A stretch of 64,000 nucleotides of DNA, from NCBI RefSeq assembly GCF_000293865.2, contig NZ_ALKN02000001.1, forward strand, positions 62,001 through 126,000. Direction: 5' to 3'. Source of the stretch: Limnohabitans sp. Rim28. GTDB taxonomy: Bacteria; Pseudomonadota; Gammaproteobacteria; Burkholderiales; Burkholderiaceae_C. Below are positions 28,954 to 38,168 of this stretch, piece after piece; positions within the stretch are counted from its first letter, which is position 1; every line of letters starts with the position of its first letter. Both the position numbers and the translations under genes were made by a program. Under the pieces are notes generated by a model, which saw nothing but the letters and a program-made list of their open reading frames with translations, was not told the origin of the DNA and ran no database searches.

Positions 28954-29226
28954 TCAGATCAGTTCGATGGCCAAAGCGTGCAAGCCTTGGTCGATGAAAT
29001 CTTGCAGCGCATCATACACAAGGCGATGGCGCTGAACCCGGCTGAGCGATTCAAACAAGGGGGAAGCAATGCACACACGCATGTGTGTCCCTTGGCCGCT
29101 CTCGTTGGCGCCCATGTGGCCGGCGTGGTCGGCACTTTCGTCAAGGACACGCAACTCGGTGGCTTGCAGCCGCTCCATCAAGCGCGCATGGATTTGTTGA
29201 CTCAGGGGAAGGGGGATGGCGTTCAT
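28954..29226 (-). CDS. bolA: BolA family protein
   Basis: A 90-residue BolA protein; members partner with monothiol glutaredoxins in iron-sulfur handling and affect cell shape under stress. The class II KH-like fold is visible: helix [20 protein letters not shown], a strand with the variable Gly-rich segment [11 protein letters not shown], then [27 protein letters not shown] (about 50-76), containing the conserved FxGxxxxxRHRxVY-like region where F and RHRLVY are kept. The ATG at 29226 overlaps the yciB stop by 4 nt, which fixes the start. It is followed by the parvulin gene after 84 bp. Confidence 0.93.
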   Translation of the reverse strand: MNAIPLPLSQQIHARLMERLQATELRVLDESADHAGHMGANESGQGTHMRVCIASPLFESLSRVQRHRLVYDALQDFIDQGLHALAIELI

Positions 29227-29780
29227 TCTTTGTCGGGATTTTGGGTGGCGTCGTTGTCTTTGGGCAGGTATCTGGAAATGTAAATTCCTTGACCCAATAT
29301 GAACACCAAGGGGAAAACATAACCCCAGAGTTTGAAATTGACCCAGTCTTCGGTGCTGAAATAGTGGGCCACATAGGCATTGATGGTGGCCATGAAAATG
29401 CAATAAACCATCCACGACAGGTTCAAACGGTTCCATACCGCGTGGGGCAGTTGCAATTGTTGGCCCAACAGCAGGTGCAAAAAGTTCTTTTTCAAAAACC
29501 AGTGCGCCACAGCCAAGGCCATGGCCAGACCTGAATACAAAAGGGTAGGCTTCCATTTGATGAAGCGCTCATCGTGCAAGCTCAGCGTCAGGGCACCAAA
29601 GCCCAGCACCAGCACCAGCGTGATCTTGTGCATGGTTTGGAGCTTGCCTTCGAGTTTGTACAGGATGGCCGTCTGCAACACAGTTGCACCCATCAACACC
29701 GCTGTGGCGGTGTAGATGTCGGCCATTTTGTAGGCCCCAAAAAACAACAAGATGGGGAAAAAATCGAGAACGAATTTCAT
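29223..29780 (-). CDS. yciB: Septation protein A / YciB inner-membrane protein
   Basis: A 185-residue integral membrane protein of the YciB/IspZ family, implicated in septation and cell-envelope synthesis through contacts with divisome and elongasome proteins. It starts [18 protein letters not shown], the standard N-terminus, and shows five hydrophobic spans (about 5-22, 25-42, 50-66, 77-93, 118-170) with the conserved [14 protein letters not shown] and [14 protein letters not shown] segments. It lies between msrB (43 bp before it) and bolA (4-nt overlap), a conserved order in the Burkholderiales. Confidence 0.94.
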   Translation of the reverse strand: MKFVLDFFPILLFFGAYKMADIYTATAVLMGATVLQTAILYKLEGKLQTMHKITLVLVLGFGALTLSLHDERFIKWKPTLLYSGLAMALAVAHWFLKKNFLHLLLGQQLQLPHAVWNRLNLSWMVYCIFMATINAYVAHYFSTEDWVNFKLWGYVFPLVFILGQGIYISRYLPKDNDATQNPDKE

Positions 29781-29823
29781 GAGGAACGTGGAAAAACCGC
29801 GCCTTGTGCGCAGCCGGTTGGGG

Positions 29824-30231
29824 TCAAGAGGCTTCGAAGTCTAACGAAGCGGAATTCATGCAGTAACGCAAGCCGGTCGGTGCAGGACCGTCCTCGAACA
29901 CATGCCCCAAATGGGCACCACATTGGGCGCAAACGGTTTCTACCCGGCGCATGCCGTGGCTGTTGTCGACGCGGTCCTCGATGGCACCATCCACGGAAGA
30001 TTGGTAAAAGCTGGGCCAGCCACAACCCGCGTCAAACTTGGTGTCGGATTTGAAGAGCTCGGCATCGCAGCACACGCAGCGGTAGGTGCCGCGTGCCCAA
30101 TGGCCTTCGTATTTGCCCGTGAAGGGGCGCTCGGTCGCCGCTTGGCGCGTGACCGCAAAGGCCACAGGCTCAGCGCCTTTGGCAGCCAGCAGGTCACGCC
30201 ATTCTTGGTCGGTTTTTGTGATTTTGCTCAT
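29824..30231 (-). CDS. msrB: Peptide-methionine (R)-S-oxide reductase MsrB
   Basis: Repairs methionine-R-sulfoxide in proteins. The 135-residue protein has the structural zinc cysteines Cys52/Cys55 ([10 protein letters not shown]) and Cys101/Cys104 ([10 protein letters not shown]), the conserved GCGWPSF segment with Cys70, a likely resolving cysteine, and the catalytic Cys124 in [10 protein letters not shown]. No signal peptide is present, so it acts in the cytoplasm. Its start overlaps the selO stop by ATGA, so the two redox-linked genes are coupled. Confidence 0.96.
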   Translation of the reverse strand: MSKITKTDQEWRDLLAAKGAEPVAFAVTRQAATERPFTGKYEGHWARGTYRCVCCDAELFKSDTKFDAGCGWPSFYQSSVDGAIEDRVDNSHGMRRVETVCAQCGAHLGHVFEDGPAPTGLRYCMNSASLDFEAS

Positions 30232-31775
30232 GAGGAACAGCTGATTTCAAGTTGACCCGCCCAATCTGGCGGCAAATCGGCATAGGCTTCAAAGCCCGTA
30301 TGCTCGTCGAAAGGGGACTTTAACAAGTTGTGCAGGACTTCGATTTCAGAAAAATCGCCCAGTTGGGCTTGGCGAATGGCGATTTCGGCCAAATGGTTTC
30401 GCAGGACGAACTTGGGGTTGGTGCGCAGCATCTGCTGGCCCATGGCCGCGAAGCTGCCTTGGCCTGCTCGCTCGCCATAACGGGCTAGCCAGGCCTGCAG
30501 ACGGGGGCGGTCCAGCACCAGATCGGTGACGCTGCGCCAGCCCGCATCGGTCAAAGTCGCGTTTTTCGATTGCAGCGACACCGCTTGGCTCAATTGCCGC
30601 CAGAACACCGTGAAGTCCACTTTTTCGGCCGCCATGTGCTGCATCACGTCTTCCACCAAAGTCCAATCGGCTTCGCGTTCGGATTCGGGCGCCAGGTCGC
30701 CGACCAGGCCCAGTTTGGCCCGCATGGCATCACCCAGACAGCGGGGAAACAGGGTTTTGTAAACCTCGAGCACCTGCAGCGTCATGTCGTGGTCATCGAT
30801 CAGCGGGGCCAAGGCCTGGGCCAGGCAGTACAAATTCCAGTAAGCCACATTCGGCTGGCGGCCATAGGCGTAGCGGCCTTGGTAGTCCGAGTGGTTGCAA
30901 ATGTGAGCGGGGTCAAAGCCGTCCATGAACTGGAAGGGGCCGTAGTCGATGGTCAGGCCCAAGACGCTCATGTTGTCGGTGTTCATGACCCCGTGGCAAA
31001 AACCCACCGCCTGCCACTGCGCCAACAGCTTTGCGGTGCGTTCTTGCACCTCGTCCAGCAAGGCCGCATACACATTGCCCTGCCACTGCGCGGCTCGCTC
31101 GCGGCACTCGGGCAGGTGGTGGGCAATGACATGGTCGGCCAGCGTGCGCAGCTTGTTGGTGTCGCCTTGGGCCGAAAAGTGTTCAAAGTGCCCAAAACGC
31201 AAAAAGCTGGGGGCCACACGGGCGACCACGGCGGCGGTTTCCAAGGTCTCGCGCCGCACCGGCTCGGGCGAAGCGACCAAGCTCAGGGCCCGGGTGGTCG
31301 GGATGCCCAATCCGTGCATGGCCTCGCTGCACAAATACTCTCGAATGCTTGACCGCAAAACGGCCCGACCGTCGCCACCACGCGAGTAGGGCGTGCGGCC
31401 AGCGCCTTTGAGTTGAATTTCTTGCGGCCCATGGTCAGATTGCGCCTCACCCAACCAAATGGCCCGGCCATCCCCTAATTGACCTGCCCACTGGCCAAAC
31501 TGGTGGCCGCTGTAAACCGTGGCCAAAGGCATAGAACCGGCCATCAAGGCATTGCCGCCCAAAGCTTGCAGATGGGTTTCGTCAAACAAGGCGGCAGGCC
31601 AACCCAGCTCTGTACGCAATGCTTCGTTGCGAGCCGCCCAAGTGGGGGCGGCCAACGGGGTGGGCTGCAAAGGCGTGAAAAAGTCCGGGCCTAAGTGGCT
31701 CAAGCGATGGGTCCAGTTCAAAACGGACAGATCGTGGGGCGGATGGACAGGAACATCCAAGGGAGCAATGGTCAT
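30228..31775 (-). CDS. selO: Protein adenylyltransferase SelO (YdiU family)
   Basis: A pseudokinase-fold enzyme that transfers AMP from ATP to Ser/Thr/Tyr of target proteins and is linked to redox stress. The 515-residue protein, counted from the ATG at 31775, shows [22 protein letters not shown] (about 83-104), [22 protein letters not shown], the [17 protein letters not shown] segment carrying the metal-binding Asn and Asp (about 255-271), and a C-terminal LEISCSS where the Cys lies near the end, the region that holds selenocysteine in vertebrate SelO. The frame extends upstream to 31919 but that part has no family features. Overlap with msrB suggests a two-gene oxidative-stress unit. Confidence 0.94.
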   Translation of the reverse strand: MTIAPLDVPVHPPHDLSVLNWTHRLSHLGPDFFTPLQPTPLAAPTWAARNEALRTELGWPAALFDETHLQALGGNALMAGSMPLATVYSGHQFGQWAGQLGDGRAIWLGEAQSDHGPQEIQLKGAGRTPYSRGGDGRAVLRSSIREYLCSEAMHGLGIPTTRALSLVASPEPVRRETLETAAVVARVAPSFLRFGHFEHFSAQGDTNKLRTLADHVIAHHLPECRERAAQWQGNVYAALLDEVQERTAKLLAQWQAVGFCHGVMNTDNMSVLGLTIDYGPFQFMDGFDPAHICNHSDYQGRYAYGRQPNVAYWNLYCLAQALAPLIDDHDMTLQVLEVYKTLFPRCLGDAMRAKLGLVGDLAPESEREADWTLVEDVMQHMAAEKVDFTVFWRQLSQAVSLQSKNATLTDAGWRSVTDLVLDRPRLQAWLARYGERAGQGSFAAMGQQMLRTNPKFVLRNHLAEIAIRQAQLGDFSEIEVLHNLLKSPFDEHTGFEAYADLPPDWAGQLEISCSS

Positions 31776-31895
31776 GTGCCCATTGTCACGCCCTTGACAA
31801 GTACCCGCTGTTTGGCGGGTTTTAGGGGAGGGCTTTTGAATCACGGGGTGCACAATCAACCGTTTCAGAAACATCCACTGGACAGGAGACACCCC

Positions 31896-33524
31896 ATGCT
31901 GGGATTGATGCAACAGCAATCATTGCTGATTTCTTCGTTGATTGATTTTGCCGAAAAACACCATGGCGACAGCGAGGTGGTCTCGCGGCGTGTCGAGGGT
32001 GACATTCACCGCAGCAATTGGGCACAGGTGGCACGCCGTTCGCGTCAAGTGGCCAACGCGCTGGACGCTCAGAACGTGCCACATGGGGCCCGTATCGCCA
32101 CCTTGGCTTGGAACGGATACCGTCACCTGGAACTTTATTTTGGCGTCAGCGGATCGGGCCGCGTCTTGCACACCATCAATCCGCGCCTGCACCCTGAACA
32201 AATGGCTTGGATTGCCAACCATGCCGAAGACCAAGTCTTGTGTTTTGACATGACGTTTTTGCCTTTGGTCCAAGCTTTGCATGCCCATTGCAAGACCGTG
32301 ACCCATTACGTGGCCCTGTGCGATGCCGACAAACTGCCCGCCGACTCGGGCATCCCCAATTTGCTGAGCTACGAAGCTTGGATGGGGCAACAGGCCGACA
32401 CTTACGCTTGGCCACAGCTCGATGAAAACACCGCTTGCAGCCTTTGCTACACAAGCGGTACCACAGGAAATCCCAAGGGTGCCTTGTACAGTCACCGATC
32501 GACTGTCTTGCACGCGTATGCAGCCGCATTGCCCGATTCCATGTGCATATCTGCCAGAGACGCCATCTTGCCTGTGGTGCCCATGTTCCACGTCAATGCT
32601 TGGGGTATTCCTTACAGTGCGGCCATGGCCGGTGCCAAGCTGGTGTTTCCAGGTCCCGCCTTGGACGGCAAATCGGTTTACGAGTTGATCGAATCCGAAG
32701 GTGTGAGTTTTGCAGCCGGTGTTCCCACGGTGTGGCAAATGTTGCTGGGTCACATGAAGCCGGCAGGCCTGAAGTTCAGCACACTTCAGCGCACCGTGAT
32801 CGGTGGTTCGGCCTGTCCGCCAGCCATGATCGATGCTTTCCGAGAGGATTACGGGGTGGACGTTTTGCACGCTTGGGGCATGACCGAAATGAGCCCCTTG
32901 GGCACCGTTTGCACCTTGAAAAACAAGCACTTGGGCTTGCCTGCCGACGCGCAAATGAAGTTGCGCATGAAACAAGGTCGATGCATTTACGGCATCGACA
33001 TGAAGATCGTGGATGCCGATGGCCGTTCATTGCCGCATGACGGCAAAGCCGCTGGCGACCTTTTCGTCAAAGGCCCCTGGGTCATTGCCACTTATTACAA
33101 GCAAGAAGGTGGAGACCCCTTGTTGGAGGGATGGTTCCCCACTGGCGATGTGGCCACCATCGATGCCGACGGCTTCATGCAAATCACCGACCGCAGCAAA
33201 GACGTGATCAAGTCGGGCGGAGAATGGATCAGCTCCATCGATGTTGAGAACATCGCCATGGGCCACCCGGCCGTGGCCATGGCGGCGTGCATCGGCATGC
33301 GGCATCCCAAATGGGACGAGCGGCCGATTGTGTGTGTGGTCAAAAAGCCCGGATTGGAGGTCAGTCGCGAAGAACTGATCGCTTTTTATGAAGGGAAAAC
33401 GGCCAAGTGGCAAATTCCAGACGATGTTGTTTTTGTCGATGCCATTCCTTTGGGTGGCACAGGCAAGATGCTCAAAACACGCCTGCGTGAGCAATTGAGC
33501 CATTACGTGTTGCCTGGGCTTTGA
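31896..33524 (+). CDS. Acyl-CoA ligase (AMP-binding, FadD/fatty-acyl-CoA synthetase-like)
   Basis: Activates a carboxylic acid to its CoA thioester through an acyl-adenylate. The 542-residue protein has the ATP-binding loop [18 protein letters not shown] (about 188-205), the MFHVNAWG segment, the [13 protein letters not shown] motif (about 325-337), the [12 protein letters not shown] hinge (about 413-424) and the C-terminal catalytic lysine in [13 protein letters not shown] (about 520-532). The ATG at 31896 has a clear AGGAG site and is 542 residues, the family norm; the longer frame from 31695 is antisense to selO. It opens the 17-kb catabolic block. Medium- or branched-chain and aryl-acetic type acids are all possible substrates. 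Confidence 0.92.
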   Translation: MLGLMQQQSLLISSLIDFAEKHHGDSEVVSRRVEGDIHRSNWAQVARRSRQVANALDAQNVPHGARIATLAWNGYRHLELYFGVSGSGRVLHTINPRLHPEQMAWIANHAEDQVLCFDMTFLPLVQALHAHCKTVTHYVALCDADKLPADSGIPNLLSYEAWMGQQADTYAWPQLDENTACSLCYTSGTTGNPKGALYSHRSTVLHAYAAALPDSMCISARDAILPVVPMFHVNAWGIPYSAAMAGAKLVFPGPALDGKSVYELIESEGVSFAAGVPTVWQMLLGHMKPAGLKFSTLQRTVIGGSACPPAMIDAFREDYGVDVLHAWGMTEMSPLGTVCTLKNKHLGLPADAQMKLRMKQGRCIYGIDMKIVDADGRSLPHDGKAAGDLFVKGPWVIATYYKQEGGDPLLEGWFPTGDVATIDADGFMQITDRSKDVIKSGGEWISSIDVENIAMGHPAVAMAACIGMRHPKWDERPIVCVVKKPGLEVSREELIAFYEGKTAKWQIPDDVVFVDAIPLGGTGKMLKTRLREQLSHYVLPGL

Positions 33525-33650
33525 AACCATCATGAATTGAAGATTAAAAGTCGCGGGGGTGATATGCCTTAGGGGCAAACCCCGAGCGATTTTCATTTTC
33601 CAGCGGTTACGCTGTGCATGTTTTAGATTCACAACGCAGGAGACCCTGAA

Positions 33651-34883
33651 ATGAAAACCACCATCCGTTTGATCGCGGCAACCGCTTTGGTCGTCAGCAG
33701 CTTTGGCGCATACGCCCAAAAAGGCGAAACCGTCAAAATAGCTTGGATTGATCCTCTATCGGGTCTGATGGCACCTGTTGGCAGCAACCAGCTCAAAAGC
33801 TTTCAGTTTTTCGCTGAAAAGTTCAGCAAAACCAACCCTGCAGGCGTTAAGTTTGAGGTCATCGGCATCGACAACAAGTTGAGCCCCGCCGAAAGCCTGA
33901 ACGCGCTCAAGGCCGCCATGGACCAAGGCGTGCGTTACATCACCCAAGGTAACGGCTCGTCGGTTGCTGGCGCCCTGATCGAAGCCGTGAACAGACACAA
34001 CGAACGCAACCCTGGCAAAGAAATCATTTTCTTGAACCACTCTGCGGTTGACCCAGATTTCACCAACAGCAAGTGCAGCTACTGGCACTTCCGTTTTGAT
34101 GCCGACACGTCCATGAAGATGGAGGCCATGACCACCTTCATGAAAGACCAAAAAGACATCAAAAACGTCTACCTGCTCAACCAGAACTATTCGCACGGCC
34201 ATCAAGTGGTGCGTTATGCCAAAGAAAACTTTGCACGCAAGATGCCCGATGTCAAGATCGTTGGCGAAGACCTGCACCCCTTGGCACAAGTTCGTGATTT
34301 CGCACCCTACATCGCCAAGATCAAGGCATCGGGTGCCGACACCGTGATCACTGGTAACTGGGGCTCTGACTTGGCTTTGCTCATCAAGGCGGCCAACGAG
34401 GGGGGTTACAACGGCAAGTTCTACACCTATTACACCGGTGTGACGGGCACACCGACGGCTTTGGGTCAAGGCGGTGCTGGGCGTGTTTTCCAAATTTCCT
34501 ATAACCACTACAACATGGGTGGCGACATGGGCAAATGGATGGCCGAGTTCAAGCAAAAGTTCAACGATGACTTCTACACAGGCTCTGTGATTTCGATCTA
34601 CAGCGCTCTGGGTGAGGCCATGGCCAAGGCCAAATCGACCGACCCTGTCAAAGTAGCGGCTGCTCTTTCTGGCTTGACCTTCAAGAGCTACCACGGCGAA
34701 GTGCAAATGCGCAAAACCGACCACCAGTTGCAACAACCTCTGTGGATGACGGTCTGGCAAAAGGCGGACAAGAAGTTCCCTTACAGCCCAGAAAACACTG
34801 GCATGACTTTGGCTCCTGTCAAAGATTTCCCATCCTTCGTCTCCAGCACGCCCACCAGCTGCCAGATGAAGCGTCCTGGCTGA
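33651..34883 (+). CDS. livK: Branched-chain amino acid type ABC substrate-binding protein
   Basis: A 410-residue periplasmic binding protein. The signal peptide (MKTTIRLIAATALVVSSFGAYA) ends AYA before QKGETVK, so it is a soluble periplasmic protein, unlike the lipoprotein homologue at 4575. The type I fold begins KIAWIDPLSGLMAPVG; later segments include GNGSSVAGALIEAVN, NYSHGHQVVRYA and GNWGSDLALLIKAANEGG. The ribosome site is AGGAG, 10 nt before the ATG. It is followed by a terminator hairpin and then the cognate permease and ATPase genes, and preceded by an acyl-CoA ligase, so a carboxylate ligand is at least as likely as an amino acid. Confidence 0.93.
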   Translation: MKTTIRLIAATALVVSSFGAYAQKGETVKIAWIDPLSGLMAPVGSNQLKSFQFFAEKFSKTNPAGVKFEVIGIDNKLSPAESLNALKAAMDQGVRYITQGNGSSVAGALIEAVNRHNERNPGKEIIFLNHSAVDPDFTNSKCSYWHFRFDADTSMKMEAMTTFMKDQKDIKNVYLLNQNYSHGHQVVRYAKENFARKMPDVKIVGEDLHPLAQVRDFAPYIAKIKASGADTVITGNWGSDLALLIKAANEGGYNGKFYTYYTGVTGTPTALGQGGAGRVFQISYNHYNMGGDMGKWMAEFKQKFNDDFYTGSVISIYSALGEAMAKAKSTDPVKVAAALSGLTFKSYHGEVQMRKTDHQLQQPLWMTVWQKADKKFPYSPENTGMTLAPVKDFPSFVSSTPTSCQMKRPG

Positions 34884-34953
34884 TCACAACACAGCCAAGC
34901 TGTTCAGTCTTGCAGGGCATCGACACTTCGTCTTTGCCCTGCAATGTGGGCCC

Positions 34954-34994
34954 AGACCCGATCAACACACGTTCATCGGGTCTTTTGTTTTTTG
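34954..34994 (+). terminator. Hairpin terminator/attenuator between binding protein and permease genes
   Basis: AGACCCGAT (34954-34962) pairs with ATCGGGTCT (34975-34983), followed by TTTTGTTTTTT. It lies 70 nt after the livK stop and 77 nt before livH. Partial termination here would give more binding protein than permease, a usual arrangement for periplasmic transporters. Confidence 0.8.
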
Positions 34995-35070
34995 ATTCCC
35001 CTTATTGGGTTGGTTGTTTGACCCACTTTCGGTAACGCAGTTAGACCCTTGAAGGTCTGGAAAGTTTTTT

Positions 35071-36105
35071 ATGGAGTTTTTCATCATCTCCATGCTCAAC
35101 GGTCTCAGTTACGGACTGTTGCTCTTCATGCTCAGCTCCGGCCTGACGCTGATTTTCAGCATGATGGGTGTGCTCAATTTTGCACACGCCAGTTTTTACA
35201 TGGTCGGGGCTTATTTTGGCTACACCTTGTCCGGCTGGATTGGTTTTTGGCCCGCCTTGGTGATCGCGCCATTGCTGGTGGGTGCTTGCGGCGCTGTCTT
35301 CGAACGCATCACCCTGCGCAAGGTTCATCCTTTTGGCCATGTCCCGGAGTTGTTGGTGACCTTTGGCTTGTCCTATGTCGTGTTGGAATTGGTTCAATTG
35401 GTTTGGGGTCGCACGGCCGTGGAGTTTCCCCCCCCCGAAATTTTGCGCAGCTCGGCGTTCACCCTGATCAACCACTCGGTGGATGGTCTCAGTTTTGTTT
35501 GGGGTGCCGCACCAGCTGAGGCATGCACCGCGGCAGATACCGCTATTCGTTTGGTGTGTTCACCTTTCCCGGCCACGCGTGGCTTCATGATGTTGGTGGC
35601 TGTTTTGATGCTGTTGTCATTGTGGCTCTTGCTCACCCGCACCCGCATTGGTCTGGTGATTCAAGCAGCTTTGACGCACCCCGAAATGGTCGAATCCTTG
35701 GGCCACAACGTGCCTCGGGTATTCATGTTGGTTTTTGGGGCAGGCACCGGTTTGGCCGGCTTGGCCGGTGTCATTGGTGGCAGCACTTTTGTCACCGAGC
35801 CCGCCATGGCAGCCACTGTCGGTTCGGTGATCTTTGTGGTGGTGGTCGTGGGCGGTATGGGCTCTTTGTCTGGCGCTTTCTTGGCCTCGGTTTTGATTGG
35901 CGTGATCCAGACCTTTGCGGTGGCCATTGATTACTCTTTCCTCACACTGGCCAAGGACATGGGTTGGGCGTTGTCGGCCGCCACGCAAGAAAACTCTTTT
36001 GCAAAACTGACGATTTCACAGGTCGCACCGATCTTGCCCTACTTGTTCTTGGTTCTGATCCTGATCTTCCGGCCCAAGGGCCTCTTGGGCACACGCGAAG
36101 GTTAA
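35071..36105 (+). CDS. livH: Liv-type ABC transporter permease LivH
   Basis: One of two inner-membrane permeases of the importer. The 344-residue protein starts MEFFIISMLNGLSYGLLLFMLSSGLTLIFSMMGVLNFAH, the LivH signature opening, and has about eight hydrophobic spans. An extra-cytoplasmic loop at about 118-165 contains two Cys (PAEACTAADTAIRLVCSPF). The coupling segment EPAMAATVGSVIFVVVVVGGMGSLSGAF near 248-272 is conserved. It ends 3 nt before livM. Confidence 0.95.
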   Translation: MEFFIISMLNGLSYGLLLFMLSSGLTLIFSMMGVLNFAHASFYMVGAYFGYTLSGWIGFWPALVIAPLLVGACGAVFERITLRKVHPFGHVPELLVTFGLSYVVLELVQLVWGRTAVEFPPPEILRSSAFTLINHSVDGLSFVWGAAPAEACTAADTAIRLVCSPFPATRGFMMLVAVLMLLSLWLLLTRTRIGLVIQAALTHPEMVESLGHNVPRVFMLVFGAGTGLAGLAGVIGGSTFVTEPAMAATVGSVIFVVVVVGGMGSLSGAFLASVLIGVIQTFAVAIDYSFLTLAKDMGWALSAATQENSFAKLTISQVAPILPYLFLVLILIFRPKGLLGTREG

Positions 36106-36108
36106 GCC

Positions 36109-37401
36109 ATGGCAGCTGTTTACAAATTCAAACCGTACAACGTTGGGCGTTGGGTCATCTGGAGCGCTTTTGCGCTGGTGTTGGTCTTCGCGCCGTTGGT
36201 GTTCACCAGCAACTTGTCGATCACCATGTTGGCGCAAATGGGCATTGCCATCATTGCCTGCCTTTCGTACAACATGCTCTTGGGTCAGGGCGGCATGCTC
36301 AGCTTTGGCCACGCGGTCTACACGGGGTTGGGCTCTTACATGGCCATCCATGCCTTGAATGCTGTCACCGGCGGCAAATTGCACATTCCCGTGAGTTTGC
36401 TGCCCATTGTGGGTGGAGTGGCCGGCATGGGCTTTGCCATCCTGCTCGGCTGGGTGACCACGCGCAAATCCGGCACCCCCTTTGCCATGATCACCTTGGG
36501 TGTGGCCGAGTTGGTGTTTGCCATGTCACTCATGTTTTCTGAGTTTTTTGGCGGGGAGGCGGGTGTTTCGGGCAACCGCGTGACCGGTGAGGCCTTCTTC
36601 GGCATCACCTATGCCCAACAAATTCAGGTTTATTACCTGATCGCTATCTACACCTTTGTGTGTGTGGCGCTCATGTATGCCTTTACCCAAACCCCTTTGG
36701 GCCGCATCCTGAATGCGGTGCGCGACAACCCCGAGCGGGTTGAGTTCATTGGTTACAACACGCAACGCGTGCGTTACTCGGCCTTCATCATTTCTGGTTT
36801 TTTTGCCGGCATTGCAGGCGGTTTGGGCGCTCTTAACTTTGAAATCGTGACGGCCGAAGTCGTGGGTGCCGGCCGTTCGGGCGCCTATCTGCTGTTCACA
36901 TTCTTAGGTGGCGCAACCTTTTTCTTTGGCCCCATCATCGGGGGCATTCTGATGATCATCGCATTCGTGCTCCTGTCTGAGTTGACCAAGGCGTGGTTGT
37001 TGTACCTGGGCTTGATTTTCTTGTTCATGGTGATGTACGCACCCGGTGGCATTGCCAGTTTGATCATGATGAATTTGCGTGTTGCCAAGTTTGGCAAGTT
37101 GCGCCAACTCTGGACCACCTACTTGGCTTTGGGCGTGACAGCCATCGTGATGCTCGCAGGCGCAGGCGCCATGATTGAAATGGTCTACCACTTGCAGCTC
37201 AATTCAGCCTTAGGCGATACCGTGAAATTCATGGGTGCCAGCCTGAATGCGCGTGGTCTTGACAGCTGGTTTGGCTCAGCTTTTGTCATGCTGACCGGCC
37301 TGGGTTTGTTCGAGTTGACGCGACGCCAATTTGCCCGTGACTGGGGTGAAATCCAGACGGAAATCGAAAAAGAAATCAAGCGAAGGGAAACTGCGGTATG
37401 A
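36109..37401 (+). CDS. livM: Liv-type ABC transporter permease LivM
   Basis: Second permease subunit, 430 residues, with about ten hydrophobic spans and the LivM features SYNMLLGQGGMLSFGHAVYTGLGSY (about 60-85), the KSGTPFAMITLGVAELVFAMSL segment, and AVRDNPERVEFIGYNTQRVRYSAF (about 203-226), the cytoplasmic coupling helix. The last 50 residues after the final span are charged (QTEIEKEIKRRETAV). It overlaps livG by 4 nt. Length is at the upper end for LivM because of extra C-terminal membrane spans. Confidence 0.95.
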   Translation: MAAVYKFKPYNVGRWVIWSAFALVLVFAPLVFTSNLSITMLAQMGIAIIACLSYNMLLGQGGMLSFGHAVYTGLGSYMAIHALNAVTGGKLHIPVSLLPIVGGVAGMGFAILLGWVTTRKSGTPFAMITLGVAELVFAMSLMFSEFFGGEAGVSGNRVTGEAFFGITYAQQIQVYYLIAIYTFVCVALMYAFTQTPLGRILNAVRDNPERVEFIGYNTQRVRYSAFIISGFFAGIAGGLGALNFEIVTAEVVGAGRSGAYLLFTFLGGATFFFGPIIGGILMIIAFVLLSELTKAWLLYLGLIFLFMVMYAPGGIASLIMMNLRVAKFGKLRQLWTTYLALGVTAIVMLAGAGAMIEMVYHLQLNSALGDTVKFMGASLNARGLDSWFGSAFVMLTGLGLFELTRRQFARDWGEIQTEIEKEIKRRETAV

Positions 37402-38168
37402 GTTACGCCCTAGAACTGAAAGATGTGCGCAAGAGCTTTGGCAAAACCGAAATCATCCGTGGCGTTGATCTGGCGGTTGAGGCCGGTGAGCGGATTGCGG
37501 TGATTGGCCCCAATGGTGCGGGCAAATCCACGCTGTTCAATTTGATCAGCGGTCGATTTGGACCCACCAGCGGCGATATTTTGCTCAACGGTCAGCGCAT
37601 CCAAAACAAGACGCCCTACGAGATCAACCGCATGGGCTTGTCGCGCAGCTTTCAGATCACCAACATTTTCCCCAAGTTGAGTGTTTTTGAAAATTTGCGT
37701 TGTGCTGTGCTCTGGAGCTTGGGCTACAAATACACCTTCATCAAATTTTTGTCTGGATTGAAAGATGCCAATGAGCGCACTGACCAGCTGCTGGAGATGA
37801 TCCACCTGGACAAAAAGCGCGATGTCTTGGCCATGAACCTGACCTATGCCGAACAACGTGCGCTGGAAATCGGCGTGACGATCGCAGGTGGCGCCGATGT
37901 CATTTTGCTGGACGAACCGACTGCGGGCATGAGCAAAAGCGAAACCTCACGTTTCATTCAACTCATCAAAGAAGTGACTGTGGGCAAAACTTTGCTCACG
38001 GTGGAACACGATATGGGTGTGGTTTTTGGCTTGGCCGACAAAATTGCGGTGGTGGTTTACGGCGAAGTGATCGCCTTTGACACGCCCGAATTGGTTCGTG
38101 CCAATCCCAAAGTGCAGGAAGCCTACTTGGGCTCACCGGTTGCTGACAACCAAGCAGGAGGCCATTGA
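37398..38168 (+). CDS. livG: Liv-type ABC transporter ATPase LivG (altered signature motif)
   Basis: A 256-residue ATPase subunit. Walker A is canonical, GPNGAGKST with Lys43. Walker B is VILLDEPTAGMS near 168-179 with the catalytic Glu. The ABC signature is LTYAEQ at 148-153, where the usual LSGGQ or the LivG-type LAYGQ has lost its glycine at position 151 (Ala). The H-loop His is in TVEHDMG. The C-terminal extension that marks LivG (VVYGEVIAFDTPELVRANPKVQEAYLG) is present. The altered signature would pair with the Walker A of LivF, which is itself altered. ATGA overlap with livM and a 1-nt overlap with livF indicate one transcript. Confidence 0.95.
   Translation: MSYALELKDVRKSFGKTEIIRGVDLAVEAGERIAVIGPNGAGKSTLFNLISGRFGPTSGDILLNGQRIQNKTPYEINRMGLSRSFQITNIFPKLSVFENLRCAVLWSLGYKYTFIKFLSGLKDANERTDQLLEMIHLDKKRDVLAMNLTYAEQRALEIGVTIAGGADVILLDEPTAGMSKSETSRFIQLIKEVTVGKTLLTVEHDMGVVFGLADKIAVVVYGEVIAFDTPELVRANPKVQEAYLGSPVADNQAGGH

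Noticed and set aside
31794-31824. TTGACA followed by an ACCCGC/GCGGGT hairpin between selO and the acyl-CoA ligase
   Set aside because: No -10 element at suitable spacing, and a terminator between divergent genes makes little sense; possibly part of an attenuator but unsupported.
33572-33583. GGGG-CAAA-CCCC hairpin after the acyl-CoA ligase gene
   Set aside because: Only a 4-bp stem with no direct T-tract, so it was not called a terminator.
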